From Microcebus murinus (taxonomy: Eukaryota; Chordata; Mammalia; Primates; Cheirogaleidae): 64,000 nucleotides of DNA. A program made the position numbers and the translations under genes. The DNA lies in the NCBI RefSeq assembly GCF_040939455.1, contig NC_134109.1:38457501-38521500 (forward strand), written 5' to 3'. This document shows, one piece after another, positions 1-13,470 of this stretch (its first letter is position 1; the number at the start of each line of letters is the position of its first letter). Under the pieces are notes generated by a model that was given only the letters and a program-made list of their open reading frames with translations, ran no database searches and was not told the DNA's origin.

Positions 1-1010
1 CCAAACTCTAGAATCTTACTTCCAATTCCTCCTAGACATCTCCACTTGGATTTTCCACAAGTACCCCAAACTGTAATTGCCCAAAGTTGAATTCATCATC
101 TTCCTCTCCATGTTTCTACCCTGATAAATGACTCTACAACCCCTTCCCCAGCATCATCTGCGACGACTCCTTCTTCGTTCCTGACATCCAACAGATTGCC
201 AATTCCTGTAGATTTTACCACCTAGACATTTCTCAAAGCTGTCCCCTCCTCTCCATCCCCACATAGTTCAATTAACTCAAGCTTGATCATCTTTCCCTTA
301 GACAACTTTTATAGTCTCCTAATGGCTCTCCATACCCTCATCTTCTTGTATGATTCAACATCCCTCCCCCTCCCTTGAACCTCTTGCCACCAAATCAAGT
401 CTTGTTCTCTCTTATTAAAACCCTTCACTGGCGCTTCATCATTTCTACTAGCCCAGAAGTAGCGTGACCATGCAATTTATTGTCTAACCTGGAACCCTTT
501 TCAAAGTGACAGGTGGCACTGTTACATAGTTATATTGGTACAACTAACAACCTGCCAAGCCTACACATAAGGCAGTCCCAAATCTCTGGCCACATCTCCC
601 ATCACATTCACCCACCTTCAGTACCTACACGTTAGTTTTAGTTTCCAAAACCTGCCAATGTTCTCTCATCTCTGTGCCTCATACAAACCGTCTTCCCCTT
701 TTGATCTTATCTTCCCCTCCGGGCCTATTCCTAGTCACCATTCAAACTTGCTTTAAACATCACCTCCCATGCAAAGCTTCTCTAAAAACTCCTGGCCACC
801 TGATTACATATCCCCATGTGCCAACCACCATGCCTTGGACTTATTCCTGCCATGGGACCTGTCTCCCTGCAGTGCACACGTGGGATGCATCTGCCCTCCC
901 TCCTATGAGCGCCTTCAGGAGAGTGTCTAAGTCTTGCTCATCTTTATCTCCCCAGTATCTGTAACGAGATTACAGGTCTGTGCCCAGCAGGTATTTCTCA
1001 TGTCATTTCT
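1..1010 (+). repeat. L2 LINE, 3' part
   Basis: The sequence follows the L2 3' region in the sense direction, from 'CTAGACATCTCCACTTGGAT' through pyrimidine-rich text to a tail around 930-1000. It is heavily diverged, with no usable reading frame. The open frame at 674-964 is a by-product of this repeat. I recognise it by general resemblance to the L2 consensus; exact ends are uncertain. Confidence 0.65.
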
Positions 1011-1615
1011 CTATCATGTCTTATACTTAATAAATTTTTTTTGGTCTGAGCTGCTAATTCAGCATATTTAATGAAAGATTAAAAAATGAGATAAGTAGTA
1101 TTCTGTATATCACAGACCACAGCCTCATTTAAGCAATTTTTTTTTTAAAGGAGAGTTTTGAGATTATAGAATCTGAGCTAATGGCAGAACTATAGGAAAG
1201 TGTGAAAAGAAAACATGCCTACACATAAACCAACATTAAGCTAGTAATTTCCACTAAATCCCTGAGGCGTTTAGTATAAAATAAAGTCAGTGTTAAGATA
1301 AAACAAACCTGCTGAGTATACAAGAGAAGAATGACTGGGATCTCACTTCTGCGACGATAGGAATTCAGAGATGAGAATCCCGTCAGCACACCTTCTTACG
1401 TTGTTTTACAGCTTGCAAAGCACTGCCCTACATATTATTAAATAGGAAATGTCCAATTTCCTTAAGTACTAAGTTTGACAGTTGGTTATTTCTGACATTT
1501 CACTTTGACACTTCTTGTTTTATTTTTATTGTAAAGGTACATCCTCAATCTTTCAAGCATACCTTTTGGCTCGTGATTATCTTTCACATTTTTTAAGAGC
1601 AATTTTTGTGAAACC

Positions 1616-2620
1616 ATGGTAAGTCAAAAATTCATGTTATTTTCGAATATGAGTTCCATCATGGAAACAATGCAGCACAGATAGCTCAAAATATCAACAA
1701 AGTGTTTGGGAAGGATGTGGCTAATGAACGCACAATAAGTTGATGGTTTGAGAAGTATCATTGTGGCGATTTTAATTTTGAAAATGAGCCACATGGGCGA
1801 ACTGTGACCAAGGTGGATAATGATGAGCTGAAAGCTGTAGTGGAAGTGAATCCATCTTGACCTATGTGTGAATTAGCAGCAAGGTTTGAAATTACTATTC
1901 CAAAAATATTGGACCATTTGAAACAAATGGGCAAGGTAAAGCAGCTGGATAGACGAGTTCCACATGAATTAAACAAGAGTCAGAAGAGAAATTGTCTCGA
2001 AGCTTGCTTTTCTTTGCTGTCAGGACATAAAGTTAAACCATTTCTACATCATATTGTTATATGTGATGAAAAATGGATTCTTTTTGACAATTGCAAGCAT
2101 TCAGCACAATGGTTGGATAAAGATGAAGTGCAAAACACAGTCCAAAACTGAATATTCATCAAAAGAAGCTAATGGTGTCTGTTTGGTGGTCCAGCGCTGG
2201 TATTATCCACTACAGCTTCATGAAACCTGGTCAATTCATTACAGCAGATGTCTACTGCAACCAAGTGGATGAAATGATGAGGATGCTTGTGATTAAGCAG
2301 CTGAGACTGGTCACTAGAGACAGACCAATCCTATTGCAAGACAACTCTCGACCACATGTCCACAAACAACGCTGCTCAAACTACAGCAGCTGGACTTAGA
2401 AACTGTCTGTCATCCACTGTATTCACCAGTCCTTGCACCAACTGACTACCACTTCTTCCAGGCTTTGGACCACTTCTTGCAAGGAAAAAATATTCAATTC
2501 TCAACAAGCTATGGAAAATGCCTTTCACTATTTCACTGTCACTCAGTCTCTAGGCTTCTTCACGACTGGCAATAAGCAAGTTACCATTAAGATGGCAAAA
2601 CTGCCCATAGTTTAGATGCA
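1616..2620 (+). pseudogene. Mariner transposase pseudogene
   Basis: Conceptual translation across frames shows mariner hallmarks in order. An N-terminal helix-turn-helix part includes 'NERTI..WFEKY' and 'LKQMGKVKQLDRRVPHELN'. The first catalytic Asp is in 'ICDEKWILFDN' (codon 2065-2067), followed by 'SAQWLDKDE' and 'MVSVWWSSAGIIHYSFMKPG'. The second Asp is in 'LLQDNSRPH' (2340-2342) and the third in 'APTDYHFF' (2444-2446). The second and third Asp are 104 bases apart where DD34D needs 105, so one base has been lost. Stops break the frame at 1741-1743 and 1858-1860, and further frameshifts lie near 2120-2150 and 2370. The copy cannot make transposase. Confidence 0.93.
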
Positions 2621-2673
2621 TACTCTGATTAATTGTACTGCTTCTTGTTTGAGATATAATAAACTACACTTTT

Positions 2674-3008
<335 letters not shown>

Positions 3009-3058
3009 ATAAACTACACTTTTGATTTGAAATCGGACATTTCATGTTTAATGACCTA

Positions 3059-5399
3059 CTATCATCTGACCTTCAGGATAACCCTGCTAGACATACTCAG
3101 GTTCAGCCAACATTTCTTGAGCTTTGACAATCCCTCCAGGATCCCAGGCCAAGGCCCCTTTCACAGCCCAAGATACACACAGGGCGGGCCTTAGCATTCA
3201 CTGCTTCTTTCTATGAAGTCTTCAGCATCCAAGATGAGAACCAGGGCTCCAAATATTCCACCAGCTGAGCTGTCATTTTATGGCTGGAGATGATCTAAGG
3301 TGGCTGCCAGGAATGAGGCCTCACCAGGGACAGGTCCACAGGGCCAGGCTCAGGCTGCTGCCACAGCTACAGCAGATTCATGGGAGGGGGGCTCCATCTC
3401 CTCCTCATGTAGCACATGCAGAGAGGCAGCTGTCATGTCCTCTGTATTTGACAAGGGACCTGTGCTCTAAGGCAGCAGCAACATGCAATCTTTAGCCAAG
3501 ACCCAGTCTAGAAGCCAAACTGAAATGACAATGCTCCCAACAGAGAGACAGAGGACTGATCTGGGGTTCCTAAATATATCCCAAGCATACATGCCATAGC
3601 TCCTAAAATTTTAACATGAAAAGTCTATTTCTCAAAGGTAAAACAACTCTTCTAGCATCTTTTAAAATATGCAAACACACCTGAGAGTGGTAGAGTACTA
3701 AGATGTTGATCACTATCACTTTAGTGTGAATTAGCCCATGAATTCATTGTCTTCCTTGTCATCAACTGTTCCCAGAGATTACTGGGCTTGTTACTGGAAT
3801 TAGAGACAGCTGAAGGCAGAGAGCAAGAACTAGCCTTAAGGGAAGGTAGAATTAGCAAAGATGAACTCAGCCAATCTCACAATTTTACCCAGGGTCAGCT
3901 CCGAAAGGAATACAACTGCAACAACCTAGTAAGAACTCATCTCCCAATCTGATTGACCATTTTGTTGTGCTTATCACTGAAACTAACAAATACACACAAT
4001 GAGAACATCCAAGTGTATTCCAGTGTCATTGTTCTGATGTTTCTAAGTACAATTAAGGAAGATACAAACTTAATAGCATTTAGTCCTAGAGAGCTGGCAT
4101 AGATCTAAAACAGTCATGTAATGATTGTGGCACAGTCAGACCTGGTGTAACATGCACAGCCTTACTTCACTGTAAGTTAACACAGAAAGGTGATTCAGCA
4201 CACTCAGAATCTCGCCCACTCCTCATTCTGGCCTCTCTTCTCACTGCTGCATTTATTTCCACCTTAGCTGACCCACGTTCCATGTGCATTATGAGAATGT
4301 TCTATCAACAACGTTCTGTAATACTGCATTCATTTTATTCGACGAGGTTAGAGCAGACTCATTTTGCTCATACATCCTGTATGTCCAAGATACCAAGCAA
4401 AATAGAAAGACCTGAGAACAGGCAGAAGACCCCCCAAACTGTAACCTGGACAGTTTTTTTTAATGTCCAAATTATCCCAGGTTTCTTCTAATTTCAATAT
4501 GGAGCAAAAAGGCAAGATCTAACAACTGAGACAACGCATCAAAAAACTTTGACATTAAAACAAATCGCTCTCATGAACGGAAATGGTTGGCCGAGAGGAG
4601 AAAACTATTTCTCAAAGAAAGTATTAATATGACCAATTTACAAAATGCCAACACCAAACATACAAACCATTAAGCCACATAACTTCAAAACTTCATGGGA
4701 TTTTAGTAATGGTGTAGTAGCTTCTAATGGACCGACTCTCCTGCTAAACAATTAAAATATCTGGAAAATATATTTAAAAACAACTAGTTGGAGATGCAGA
4801 AGAACAACCAAAAACAAGCACAAACTAGAGGGAATCTGACACTTGAGAGAAGGGAACTGCACTGGGTGAGATCTATATTTACAGGGCTTTTCTCCAGATT
4901 ATTCCCCATGCTGCACATGGTTGAGTGAACAGAACTCAAGAAGGGAGCCACAGTTGTACTGGCTTGAGGAAGGAAATGGCAAAATGCAGGGCCACCAGAT
5001 GACTGGATATTGAGGAAAGAAATCCTGGAACGAATGGGGCCACAGAGAAAAAACACTTCAAATATGTAAACTCTTTAAATCCTTGCTTCCTCCTAAACTG
5101 TGCATGTGCAGGCAAGACTCCAAGCAGTCCAGAAAAAAGAGCTGAACACTGAAAGACCTGAGTTGGGATTTTAGCTGTTTCACACCTAGGAGAAACAGTT
5201 TGATGATTAAGTGCCACAAAGCTAAAAAGATTTACAACAACCTGGGATTTCCACTGAACCCTCAGATTGGCTATGCCCTGTGAGCAAAGACTGTGTCCTA
5301 GGACTATGGAATTTGCCCTAGGACTAAGAGGAAAGAGTGAAACCATCCCACCCTTAAAACCCTTCACAATTTTAAGGTGATCAGCCAGTAATTTAACTA
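3059..5399. other. Intron sequence with no recognised gene
   Basis: No coding region, structured RNA or clear repeat boundary was identified. The part just before 5400 may be a more 5' piece of the adjoining L1, but this could not be shown. Open frames here (for example 4936-5367 on the minus strand) have no family resemblance. Confidence 0.5.
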
Positions 5400-7560
5400 T
5401 AAAATAAAAGAGAATAAAGGGGAAAAATCATATGATCATCTCAAAAGACAAAGAAAAGACATTCGTCAAAATTTTAGTCACAATTAAAAAAGAAAAACTA
5501 TCAGAAAACTAGGACTAGAAAGAAACTTACTCAATTGTGATAAAGTAACTCTATAAAATACACACAGCTATCATAATACATAATGGGGAAAAACTAAATT
5601 GAGTATGGACATGGTAGGATGTCTGTCCTAGAATCCTCACAGTACAATAAGGCATGCAAGACATAAAAGCCACCAATATCAGAAAAGAAAAAGGAAACTT
5701 TATTCATAGGTGCAATGATTATTTGCATAGAAAATATTATGATATCTACCAAAAAACCCTTTTAGAACAAGTGAATTTAGTAAGATCACAGGATTCAAAG
5801 TCAATATACAAAAATAAATTTAATTTTTATGTACCAGTAACAAATTTCAAAATGAAATTTTAAAAAGACCATTAATAACACCAAGAAGCTTAGGATAGTT
5901 ACAAATACATTTTTAAAAACATGTGCAATACCTCTGTATTGATAATTATATTACATTGATAATATGGATGAGCAACATTAAAGACCATTAATAAATAAAA
6001 AGATATACCATGTTTATGGATTTGAAGATGCTCACAATTAAGATGTCAATTCTCCTCAAATTGATTTATAGATTCAACAAAATTTGAATTCAAAATCCAG
6101 CAGGATTTTGTGTATAAATACATAAGCTGACTCTAAAATTGATATTAAAATGCAAAATACGGAGAACAGCTAAAACTGAAACAAGAACAAAGTTGAAGGG
6201 CTCACACTATTTAATGGTAAGACTCACTATAAAGCAACCATAACAAAGACAGTACAGTACCAACATAACGACAGACTAGATGGATAGACTCACACAGATA
6301 CTCTGGAAATAGACCCACATTATATGGTCAATTGATTTTCAACAAAGGTTCCAGGGTGATTTAATAAAAAGAAAGAAAGTCTTTTCAACAAATGGTGCTA
6401 GAACAACTGGGTTAGTGTACAGGAAAAAATAATTCCAACTCCCCTATCACAACCAAACACAAATATTTAATTTAAGAAGGCACACAGACCTCAATATAAA
6501 AGCTAAACGATAATCTACTAAAAGAAAACAGAATATATTTGTGACCCTATGATAGATTTCTTAGAGAAGACAGAAAACGTACAAACTATCAAAGAAGAGA
6601 CAGATGAACTGGACTTCATAGAAATTTAACACTTCTGCTCAAAGACAGGATGAAGAAAACAAAAAAGCAAGCCACAGACTGGGAAAAAGTACTCACATTT
6701 ATTTCTCACAAAGGACTCATGAAAACAAGAACTCCTAAAAATCAAAAGACAAAACCAGTTTTGGAAAGCAGGGCAAAAGACTAGAACTAGAAATTATCAA
6801 AACAAACAAACATAAGAAAGTACTTGACATCAGAGAAATGCAAATGGAACCACAGGATACCATATCATACCGACTAGGCATGTCTAGAATGAAAAAGAAT
6901 GACCACAGCAAGTATTGGTGAGGATATGGAGTAACTGGAACTCTCACTCATTGCTAGAGGGAGTATAATAACAAAACCACTTTGAAAAACCATTTGGGAA
7001 TTTCTTATAAAGTTAAACAGACACTATTATCTAGCAATTCCACTTCTATGTATTTACCTGAGAGAAATGAAAGTGTTATATCCACAAAAATTTATATATA
7101 AGAATATTTACAGAAGCATTATGCATAATAGACAACAGGGAAAACCCGAAAGTCCACCGGGAGGAGAATGGGTAAATAAATGGGTGCTACATTTATATAA
7201 CGGACTACTACTCAGTAATAAAGATGAATCCTGACAGAGACAATGACAAGAATGAATCTTAGAGAAATCATGCTGAGTGAAGAAACCAGACACAAAAGAG
7301 AAATACTATGTAATTCCATTCACATGAACCTCTAGAGTAGGCAAAACTAATCTGTGGTGAAGGAACACATTGCACTTGCTGCCTTTGGCACCAGGGCGCT
7401 GATGAGCAAGGGCACACAGGACTTTCAAGGTAATGGAGATGTTCTGTCTCTTGCACTGGGGGGCTGGTTACACAGTTGTGTGCATTTGTTAAAATTCAAA
7501 TTGCTCATTTCTGATCTTTCATTTCACCACATATAAATTTTACCTCAATTAAAAAAAAAT
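5400..7560 (+). repeat. L1M LINE, ORF2 3' part and 3' UTR
   Basis: From about 5428 the text follows L1 ORF2 (CATATGATCATCTCAAAAGA; later 'ATGTTTATGGATTTGAAGAT', and 'AACAAAGGTTCCAGGGTGAT'). It ends with a 3' tail and an A-rich run at 7549-7558. Many stops and indels break the frame, so it is an old, dead L1M-type copy. Confidence 0.85.
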
Positions 7561-8037
7561 TATGGAGGGCAGGAGTGGAAGGGAGTGTGGTAGCAGGGGA
7601 CGAGGAACAGAATCCCTTATAGGGTAAGAATGAGATAGGCATTATAAAGAAGAGAACATGATCCCTAAATTGCTTTCACAGACATCAAAGGGAAAACCAA
7701 AAGGTTGGCACGAAACCAAAAATTTAAAGTATAGTTTAATAAGCATGAAGCAAAAGGGACAAAAACCAATTCAGCTGAGATGTGATCAATATAAACAAAA
7801 ACTGAGGATGCTACAGAAGAACATGAAATTGCCAGAATTAGTGAATATATTTAATACGGCAACCTGAGCCAATACACCATTGGGAAACAAAACACCAGTC
7901 AGCCCAACTTGAGAGAGTGATTTTTTTAAACATCTTTTGCAAAAATACTTTCTTTTATAATTTCCAAGATAGAAATTTTTATTGAATATGAACTCAGATT
8001 ACACATATACTAGAAACCACACAAAACTCATTCTTAC
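7561..8037. other. Intron flank next to the PRKCH exon, no repeat recognised
   Basis: AT-rich sequence immediately downstream of the PRKCH donor in transcript direction. No repeat or RNA gene was recognised. Confidence 0.5.
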
Positions 8038-8101
8038 CTTCAGTGAAACTCCCTGTTAGGGTTATTACCACAAATACTTTCCCTTCTGGCTCCAGATCCA
8101 C
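8038..8101 (-). CDS. PRKCH: PRKCH (protein kinase C eta) internal exon, probably exon 2
   Basis: Read on the minus strand, a pyrimidine-rich tract ends in TAG at 8104-8102. A 64-base open exon follows (8101 down to 8038), and then a strong donor GTAAG at 8037-8033. The exon starts in phase 0 and gives 21 codons plus one base: VDLEPEGKVF at the start and LTGSFTE at the end, with the last G expected to begin an Ala codon in the next exon. This matches the junction between the N-terminal C2 domain and the pseudosubstrate/C1 region of novel PKCs. It fits PKC eta better than PKC epsilon, which to my recollection has RVYVII and SGSSGE at these places. PKC eta is a calcium-independent, diacylglycerol- and phorbol-activated Ser/Thr kinase of epithelia and immune cells. 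The exon has no frame damage. The flanking exons, including the GC-rich first exon, were not found in the window. The family call is very secure and the paralogue call is good. Confidence 0.93.
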
Positions 8102-8104
8102 CTA

Positions 8105-10308
8105 GAAAGAGAAAAAAAATTGTATATTATATTCTATTATTAAAGTACTTTTGTGGACTTTAAATAATTCATGACAGAGAGGCCTAAATGTGTAAATCAC
8201 AGCCATAAATCAAATCTTTCATTAAATAGTAGAGGGGCAAGGAAACAAGTGAAAACCCAAAAAATCATAAAGGTTGAAAAGCAAATATAAAAGAAACTGT
8301 ATTTTTTCAGTTTTATTCATCTTGAATTTTATTCTCTTCCATTTTTGGCTCTTCATGATACAGAGAGGCATTCACACACTTGGTAATTGTTTTTGAGACC
8401 TCCATACCCTATCTGTACTGCTTGTTAGAGCACTTCAACTAAACCATGCAGCAATGGCAAGAAATAATGGCAGTATATAACATAACAAACAAACGTGGCA
8501 CAGTCAACTGAAAATCTTTAGTTTCAGAGAGTAAAAAGTGTAGTCTCTGTCTATACATTTCCACCAAAGTCTAGTCAATCTTAAGGAAGTGCTAGGGAAG
8601 GAAGTTTGAGAGCTTTGCATTCACTACTACTCTTGACTATCTACAGGAGTATCCTCAACCCTTAAAATTATCTATCAGCTGAGCTATCAAGACATGTATA
8701 TGCTGCAAAGGAGGAAGCTTGAAGTCTTCTTCATGTGGCCCTACCCTCTGCATACACTCCAGTTTCCAGAAGACTCCATGCAGCGTGGCGCCCAGGATGG
8801 AATGGCACCTTCCTGATCTGCTCTGATCACCACTGGCGCAAGTGGGCAGACTCTACCCTCTTCCTGCTGGGTGCTAGCCTCACTATCCATGAACATCTCT
8901 AGGCCTTGCACTACGGGATTCTTATAAATTCAAATACATGAATTTACCATTGTGCTTAAATAAATCTTGCCAGATTCAGTGCATGGCTCCACGCTTGCCT
9001 TTGATCTTTCATCAGAAAGAGGAAAGTCAAGAGAATCTTTGACCTATAGGTAGAGAAGCTTGATATAGATATGGATTGTCACTTTGTGGTAAGACCAGTA
9101 AGTTTAAATAAGCTACCAGTCATATGGGATAGCAGAAAGGACCTCCCCCCACCCCCACACATGCCATGGACTCCAGTCTGACTCGGCCACAGCTGTCTCT
9201 AGACTCTGGGCAAAAGAGTCCTTCGCCACCTGGGCCTCACTGCTCTCATCTGAAAGTCGATGGCATCATTGTCCAGCATTTCTAACGTGGCCTCCATCAC
9301 ATGATCTCAAAGAACCTTAATGGTACTGTTTACTTTTTTTATTATTATCATATCTACAGGTGAACAAAAGCCCTCCACAAAGGCATTGGTCTAACCCTCG
9401 GTCTCCGCCACATAGTTTTAACACCACACCACGATTATATGCTTTTTCAAAATACAAGACACCTATGTTGTACAGATCCAGAAATCTTTACCCATATAAC
9501 AGCCTATTCTTACAACCCTCCCTTTCTCTGCATAAAATCCGTTACCAGTGCAGTTACCACACTGTAAGTCACCCCCGTGTTCAAATCAGCTACTTGCATC
9601 ATGACTACTGCTAACTTAACAATATCCCCTAACTATCTTAACACCACTTGTGAACCTTTATAGAACAGTTCTGAAAATAGAGCTCTCTGGAGAGATGACT
9701 AAACAGGATGTCAGTCTCTAATTGTCTCCACTCTCTGCCTTGACTTGTTTCAAGTCAAAAATATGTTATTTTTAAAAGCCACTCCCTCACCTTCAATATA
9801 AAGGCCTGGCAGAGAACACACACTTACGCACACATTCGACCTCACAAGGTGCACCGCTGCTGGCACGCAGCTGCTGTTGCCAGCCCGGACAGACAGACTG
9901 CCGGGCTGCCTCCGCCATCCTGCAGCCCACGGCCAGCCCATAATCTCCCTCCAACGCTGCCCTGAGGGCCCGTAAAGAAGGCCACACCACCCCGAAGACA
10001 GGGCAGGAGCTGCTGTGATAGACAGCAGAGGATTCCACCACTTAGAACCAGGAGCTCTCGCAAGTAGAAGAGGTTTGCTTCCTCATTTCTGACCCATGCC
10101 TCCATGATGGTGGAAAAGCCATGTTCAAACATCATCTTCAAGTCTTGTCCATTTAGGAGAGATGTGTTAAGACATCAGCCCTTAGAACAGGGTTTTACAA
10201 ACTGCAGGTCAAGACTCATTGGAGGGACGTTAGAGCAATTTAGTGTGTTGCACAAAACAGATTTTTTAAAAGTAGAATTTAAAAAAGAAAACAAGAACAC
10301 ACCACAGG
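8105..10308. other. Intron flank upstream of the exon, no gene recognised
   Basis: Directly next to the exon lies the acceptor's pyrimidine tract (T-rich on the minus strand, 8105-8122). The remainder to 10308 has no reading frame with family resemblance. Weak MIR or L2 resemblance around 9170-9310 is too faint to assert. Confidence 0.5.
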
Positions 10309-10597
10309 GGCCAGGTGCAGTGGCTCATGCCTGTAATCCTAGCACTCTAGGAGGTGGACTGCTTGAGGTCAGGAGTTCGAGACCAGCCTGAGCAAGAGCA
10401 AGACCCCATCTCTACTAAAAATAGAAAAACTTAGCCCAGTGTCATGGTGCACATTTGTAGTCCAGCTACTCGGGAGGTTGAGGCAGGAGGATCACTTGAG
10501 CCCAGGCATTTGAGGTTGCTGTGAGCTAGGCTGACACCATGGCACCCTAGCCTGGGCAACAGAGCAAGACCCTGACTCGGGAGAAAAAAATAAAGCA
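10309..10597 (+). mobile_element. Dimeric Alu SINE
   Basis: It begins GGCCAGGTGCAGTGGCTCA and ends in an A-rich tail (GAGAAAAAAATAAAG). An 11-bp target duplication, CACACCACAGG, lies at 10298-10308 and 10598-10608. The left arm has 'CCTAGCACTCTAGG' and the right arm 'GAGCTAGGCTGACACCATGG', the strepsirrhine Alu pattern. It is antisense to PRKCH. Confidence 0.95.
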
Positions 10598-11999
10598 CAC
10601 ACCACAGGTAGCAAGGAAAAGCACTTTCATGAAACTTTTGTTTGCAGTTTTGTATACACGTATAAGGGTACGCTGGGTTTTAAGAGGTATTCCTTACCGT
10701 GTCACAGAGAAACAGTTTAAATAATGTGGTGTGAGAGGTTATCCGTTCCATCTATACATTGCTGATGGGTTGTTGTCATTTATTCACAGTGGTTGCTTGG
10801 ATACTCCCAATGACAGCCAACTCACTACCTCAATAGTTGGCCTATTTCATGTACTTCATAGACAGATCTTTCTCTATGAGCAGAAATGCAGCAAGACCAG
10901 TAATTTCCACCCATTGACCCTGGTTTTGTCCTCCACAGTCCTAGTGGACACTGTCTCTCTAGCTAGAACATCCATTCCAGCTTTCGGGAACAGCACTTGA
11001 GCCTCATTTGAGAACTGCCTCTCCCTCACATGTAGTCCAAATGCTTCAGCTAAGATTCTACCCTCTAGCTCCAGGGCAGACAGGTGACCCAGACCTAATA
11101 CGGAGCTCTCCCAGCCCGGACCACTGGCCTGAAGCTGGCAGATTCTCCGTATCTGGTTATCAGAGAAATTTTAACTCCTATGCCCAGCAACTACTGACTG
11201 AGGCTTGGGCACAGAATCCAAGTAGATCCAATTAGAATCCTGGATCTACAAGGAAGAGACAAGATCTCACTCCCGTTCAACTTCAATCTGGAAGGACATA
11301 AACTTGGGAGTGTCCAGAACCCTTGTCACCATATTGAGATAGAGAATGAAGCCAACAAAAGGGGACAGCTGAGGGGACAGCAAGAACCAGGTCTTGATGG
11401 CATCATTTAAACCTTTAGATCAAGACTTGCTTGATTCTTTGAGAGTTTTCAGTTATTTGAGCCCATAAATTCCCTTGGTTTTAGCTAGTTTGAGTAGGGT
11501 TTTCTATCACTTGCACCCAAAAGACTTATCCAAATGGTCAACCAAAGAGAGTACACGTCAAATATCTGACAATATTCCATCCCCCCTACCCCTCCTAACA
11601 CCTACGCTGTCCCCTGCAATCTGACTCCCGGACTCTCACCAGCTCCGAAACAGCTCCTGCAACCTTATCTCATCCTCCTGTCAAACCCAGAGATCAAAGA
11701 TGTGGATTTCTCTCCGTGGATCTCTCTGCAGCATCTGATCTTCCTGACAGCTTCCTTCTTCATGAGTCTTCCTCACTCCTTGCCTCCGGGAAACCGCTCT
11801 TTCCTGCTCTTCCTCTTCCTCTGGACCCCAGCATTTACCCAGCAGCCCGGGCTCCTCCTCACATACATGTAACTGCAGCCAGACCCCATCCAGTCCTCTT
11901 TCTGAGTCTCTCTCCTAAATCTACCATTCCCTCTCCTCTCTTACTGCTGTGCCTTATCGGTCCTCAGATTGAGAGAAAATATTTATAAATCATATATTG
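10598..11999. other. Intron sequence with no recognised gene
   Basis: A pyrimidine-rich stretch at 11560-11960 may be a diverged L2 piece. Nothing else was recognised. Confidence 0.4.
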
Positions 12000-12193
12000 G
12001 ATAAAGTATTTGTGTTCAGAACACATAAAGAACTAGTAAAACTCAATAACTTAAAAATCCAATTTTTAAAAAATGGATTTCATTACTTTACTTCACCCAA
12101 GAAGACACAGATGGTGAATACGTATATAAAAACAAAGTCAACATCACTAGTCATTAGAGAAATGCAAATTAAATGCAGTGTTAGAATATAGTA
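12000..12193 (+). repeat. L1 LINE fragment, first copy
   Basis: 'GAACACATAAAGAACTAGTA' and 'TCATTAGAGAAATGCAAATT' are L1 ORF2 3' landmarks. The same segment occurs again at about 12628-12810 in the neighbouring L1, so two separate L1 pieces lie head to tail here. Confidence 0.8.
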
Positions 12194-12290
12194 ACAGTAC
12201 ATACCTATTATGTATATACCTATAAATACCTATGTATATACCTATTATGTATATACCTTTATATACCTATTAGGTATATATCTAGGATGG
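12194..12290. repeat. TATACCTATTA-type minisatellite
   Basis: Repeated blocks of 'TATACCTATTATGTATATAC' and close variants, AT-rich, between the two L1 pieces. The array is short and imperfect. Confidence 0.75.
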
Positions 12291-13470
12291 ATAAAATTAA
12301 AAAGTCTAACCATACTAAGGGTCTATGGGGATGTGCAAAGTAATGAAGTTGGACCCCTGCCTCATAAGACTACATAAACATTAACTCGAAATGGATCATA
12401 GACCTAACTTAAGACCTAAAATAATACTCTTAGAAAGAAACATAGAAGTTTTTTAGACCTTGAGTTAGGCAATGGTTTCTTAGATACAAAAGTACAAGTG
12501 ACCTAAAAAATTGACAAATTGAACTACATCAAAATTAAAAACTTTTATGCTGTAAATGATACTATTAACAGACTGAAAAGAAAATCCACAGAATGGGAGA
12601 AAGCATTTATTAATCACATAAAGGATTGTATCCAGAATACATAAAGAACTCTTCCAACTCAATAATAAAAAGACACATAACCCAGTATTTAAAACAGCCA
12701 AAGGATTTGAATAGACATTTCTCTAAAGAAGCTATACAAATGACCAATAAGCACATGAAAAAATGTTCAACATCACTGGCCATAAGAGAAATGCAAATCA
12801 AAACCACAATGAGATAGCCCTTCACATCCACCAGGATGGCTATGATCAGAAAGGCAAACAATAATGAGTGTAGGCAAGGATATGGAGACATCAAAACCTT
12901 GTACGCTGTTAACTGGAACATGATATGGGCAATCACTTTGGACAATAGTTTGGCAGTTCCTCAAAAAGTTAAAAAAAGTTATTATATGATCCAGCAATTC
13001 CACTCTACATAAACCCAAGAGAACTGAAAATACATGTTCACATAGAAACTTACACAAAAATGTTCATAGCAGTATTATTCTTAATAGCCAAAAGATGGAA
13101 ACAATCCAAATGTCCATCCATCGATGAAAGGATAAATTATGATATATCCATATAATGAAATATTATTCAGCAATAAAAATAAATTACAGACACATGCTAC
13201 AACATACACATCTTGAAAACATGACGCTCAGTGAAAGAAGTCACTCACAAAAGACCACATATTGTATGACTCCCTTTACATGAAATGTTCAAATTAGGCA
13301 AATCTATATAGATTAGTGGCTGCTTAAGGTTGGAAGGAGAAAGGAGAATGTAGATTAATTGCTAATGGGGTTCCTTTACAGGGTATGAAAATGTTCTAAA
13401 AATTCATTTTTCAATATGTGTCAGTTATTTTAATAATACCTCAATTCAAAAAAAGAAAGAAAGAAAAAAC
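12291..13470 (+). repeat. L1M LINE 3' part, second copy
   Basis: L1 ORF2 3' landmarks in order include 'GAAAGCATTTATTAATCACA', 'ATGTTCAACATCACTGGCC' and 'GAGAAATGCAAATCAAAAC'. The 3' UTR ends in an A-rich run (AAAAAAAGAAAGAAAGAAAA) near 13465. The frame is broken throughout. Confidence 0.88.

Noticed and set aside
5654..5863. Possible intact L1 ORF2 piece
   Set aside because: Only a short open stretch of a dead L1M; stops and shifts on both sides.
8038..8101. PRKCE instead of PRKCH for the exon
   Set aside because: PKC epsilon differs at several positions (RVYVII, SGSSGE as I recall), while PKC eta fits throughout.
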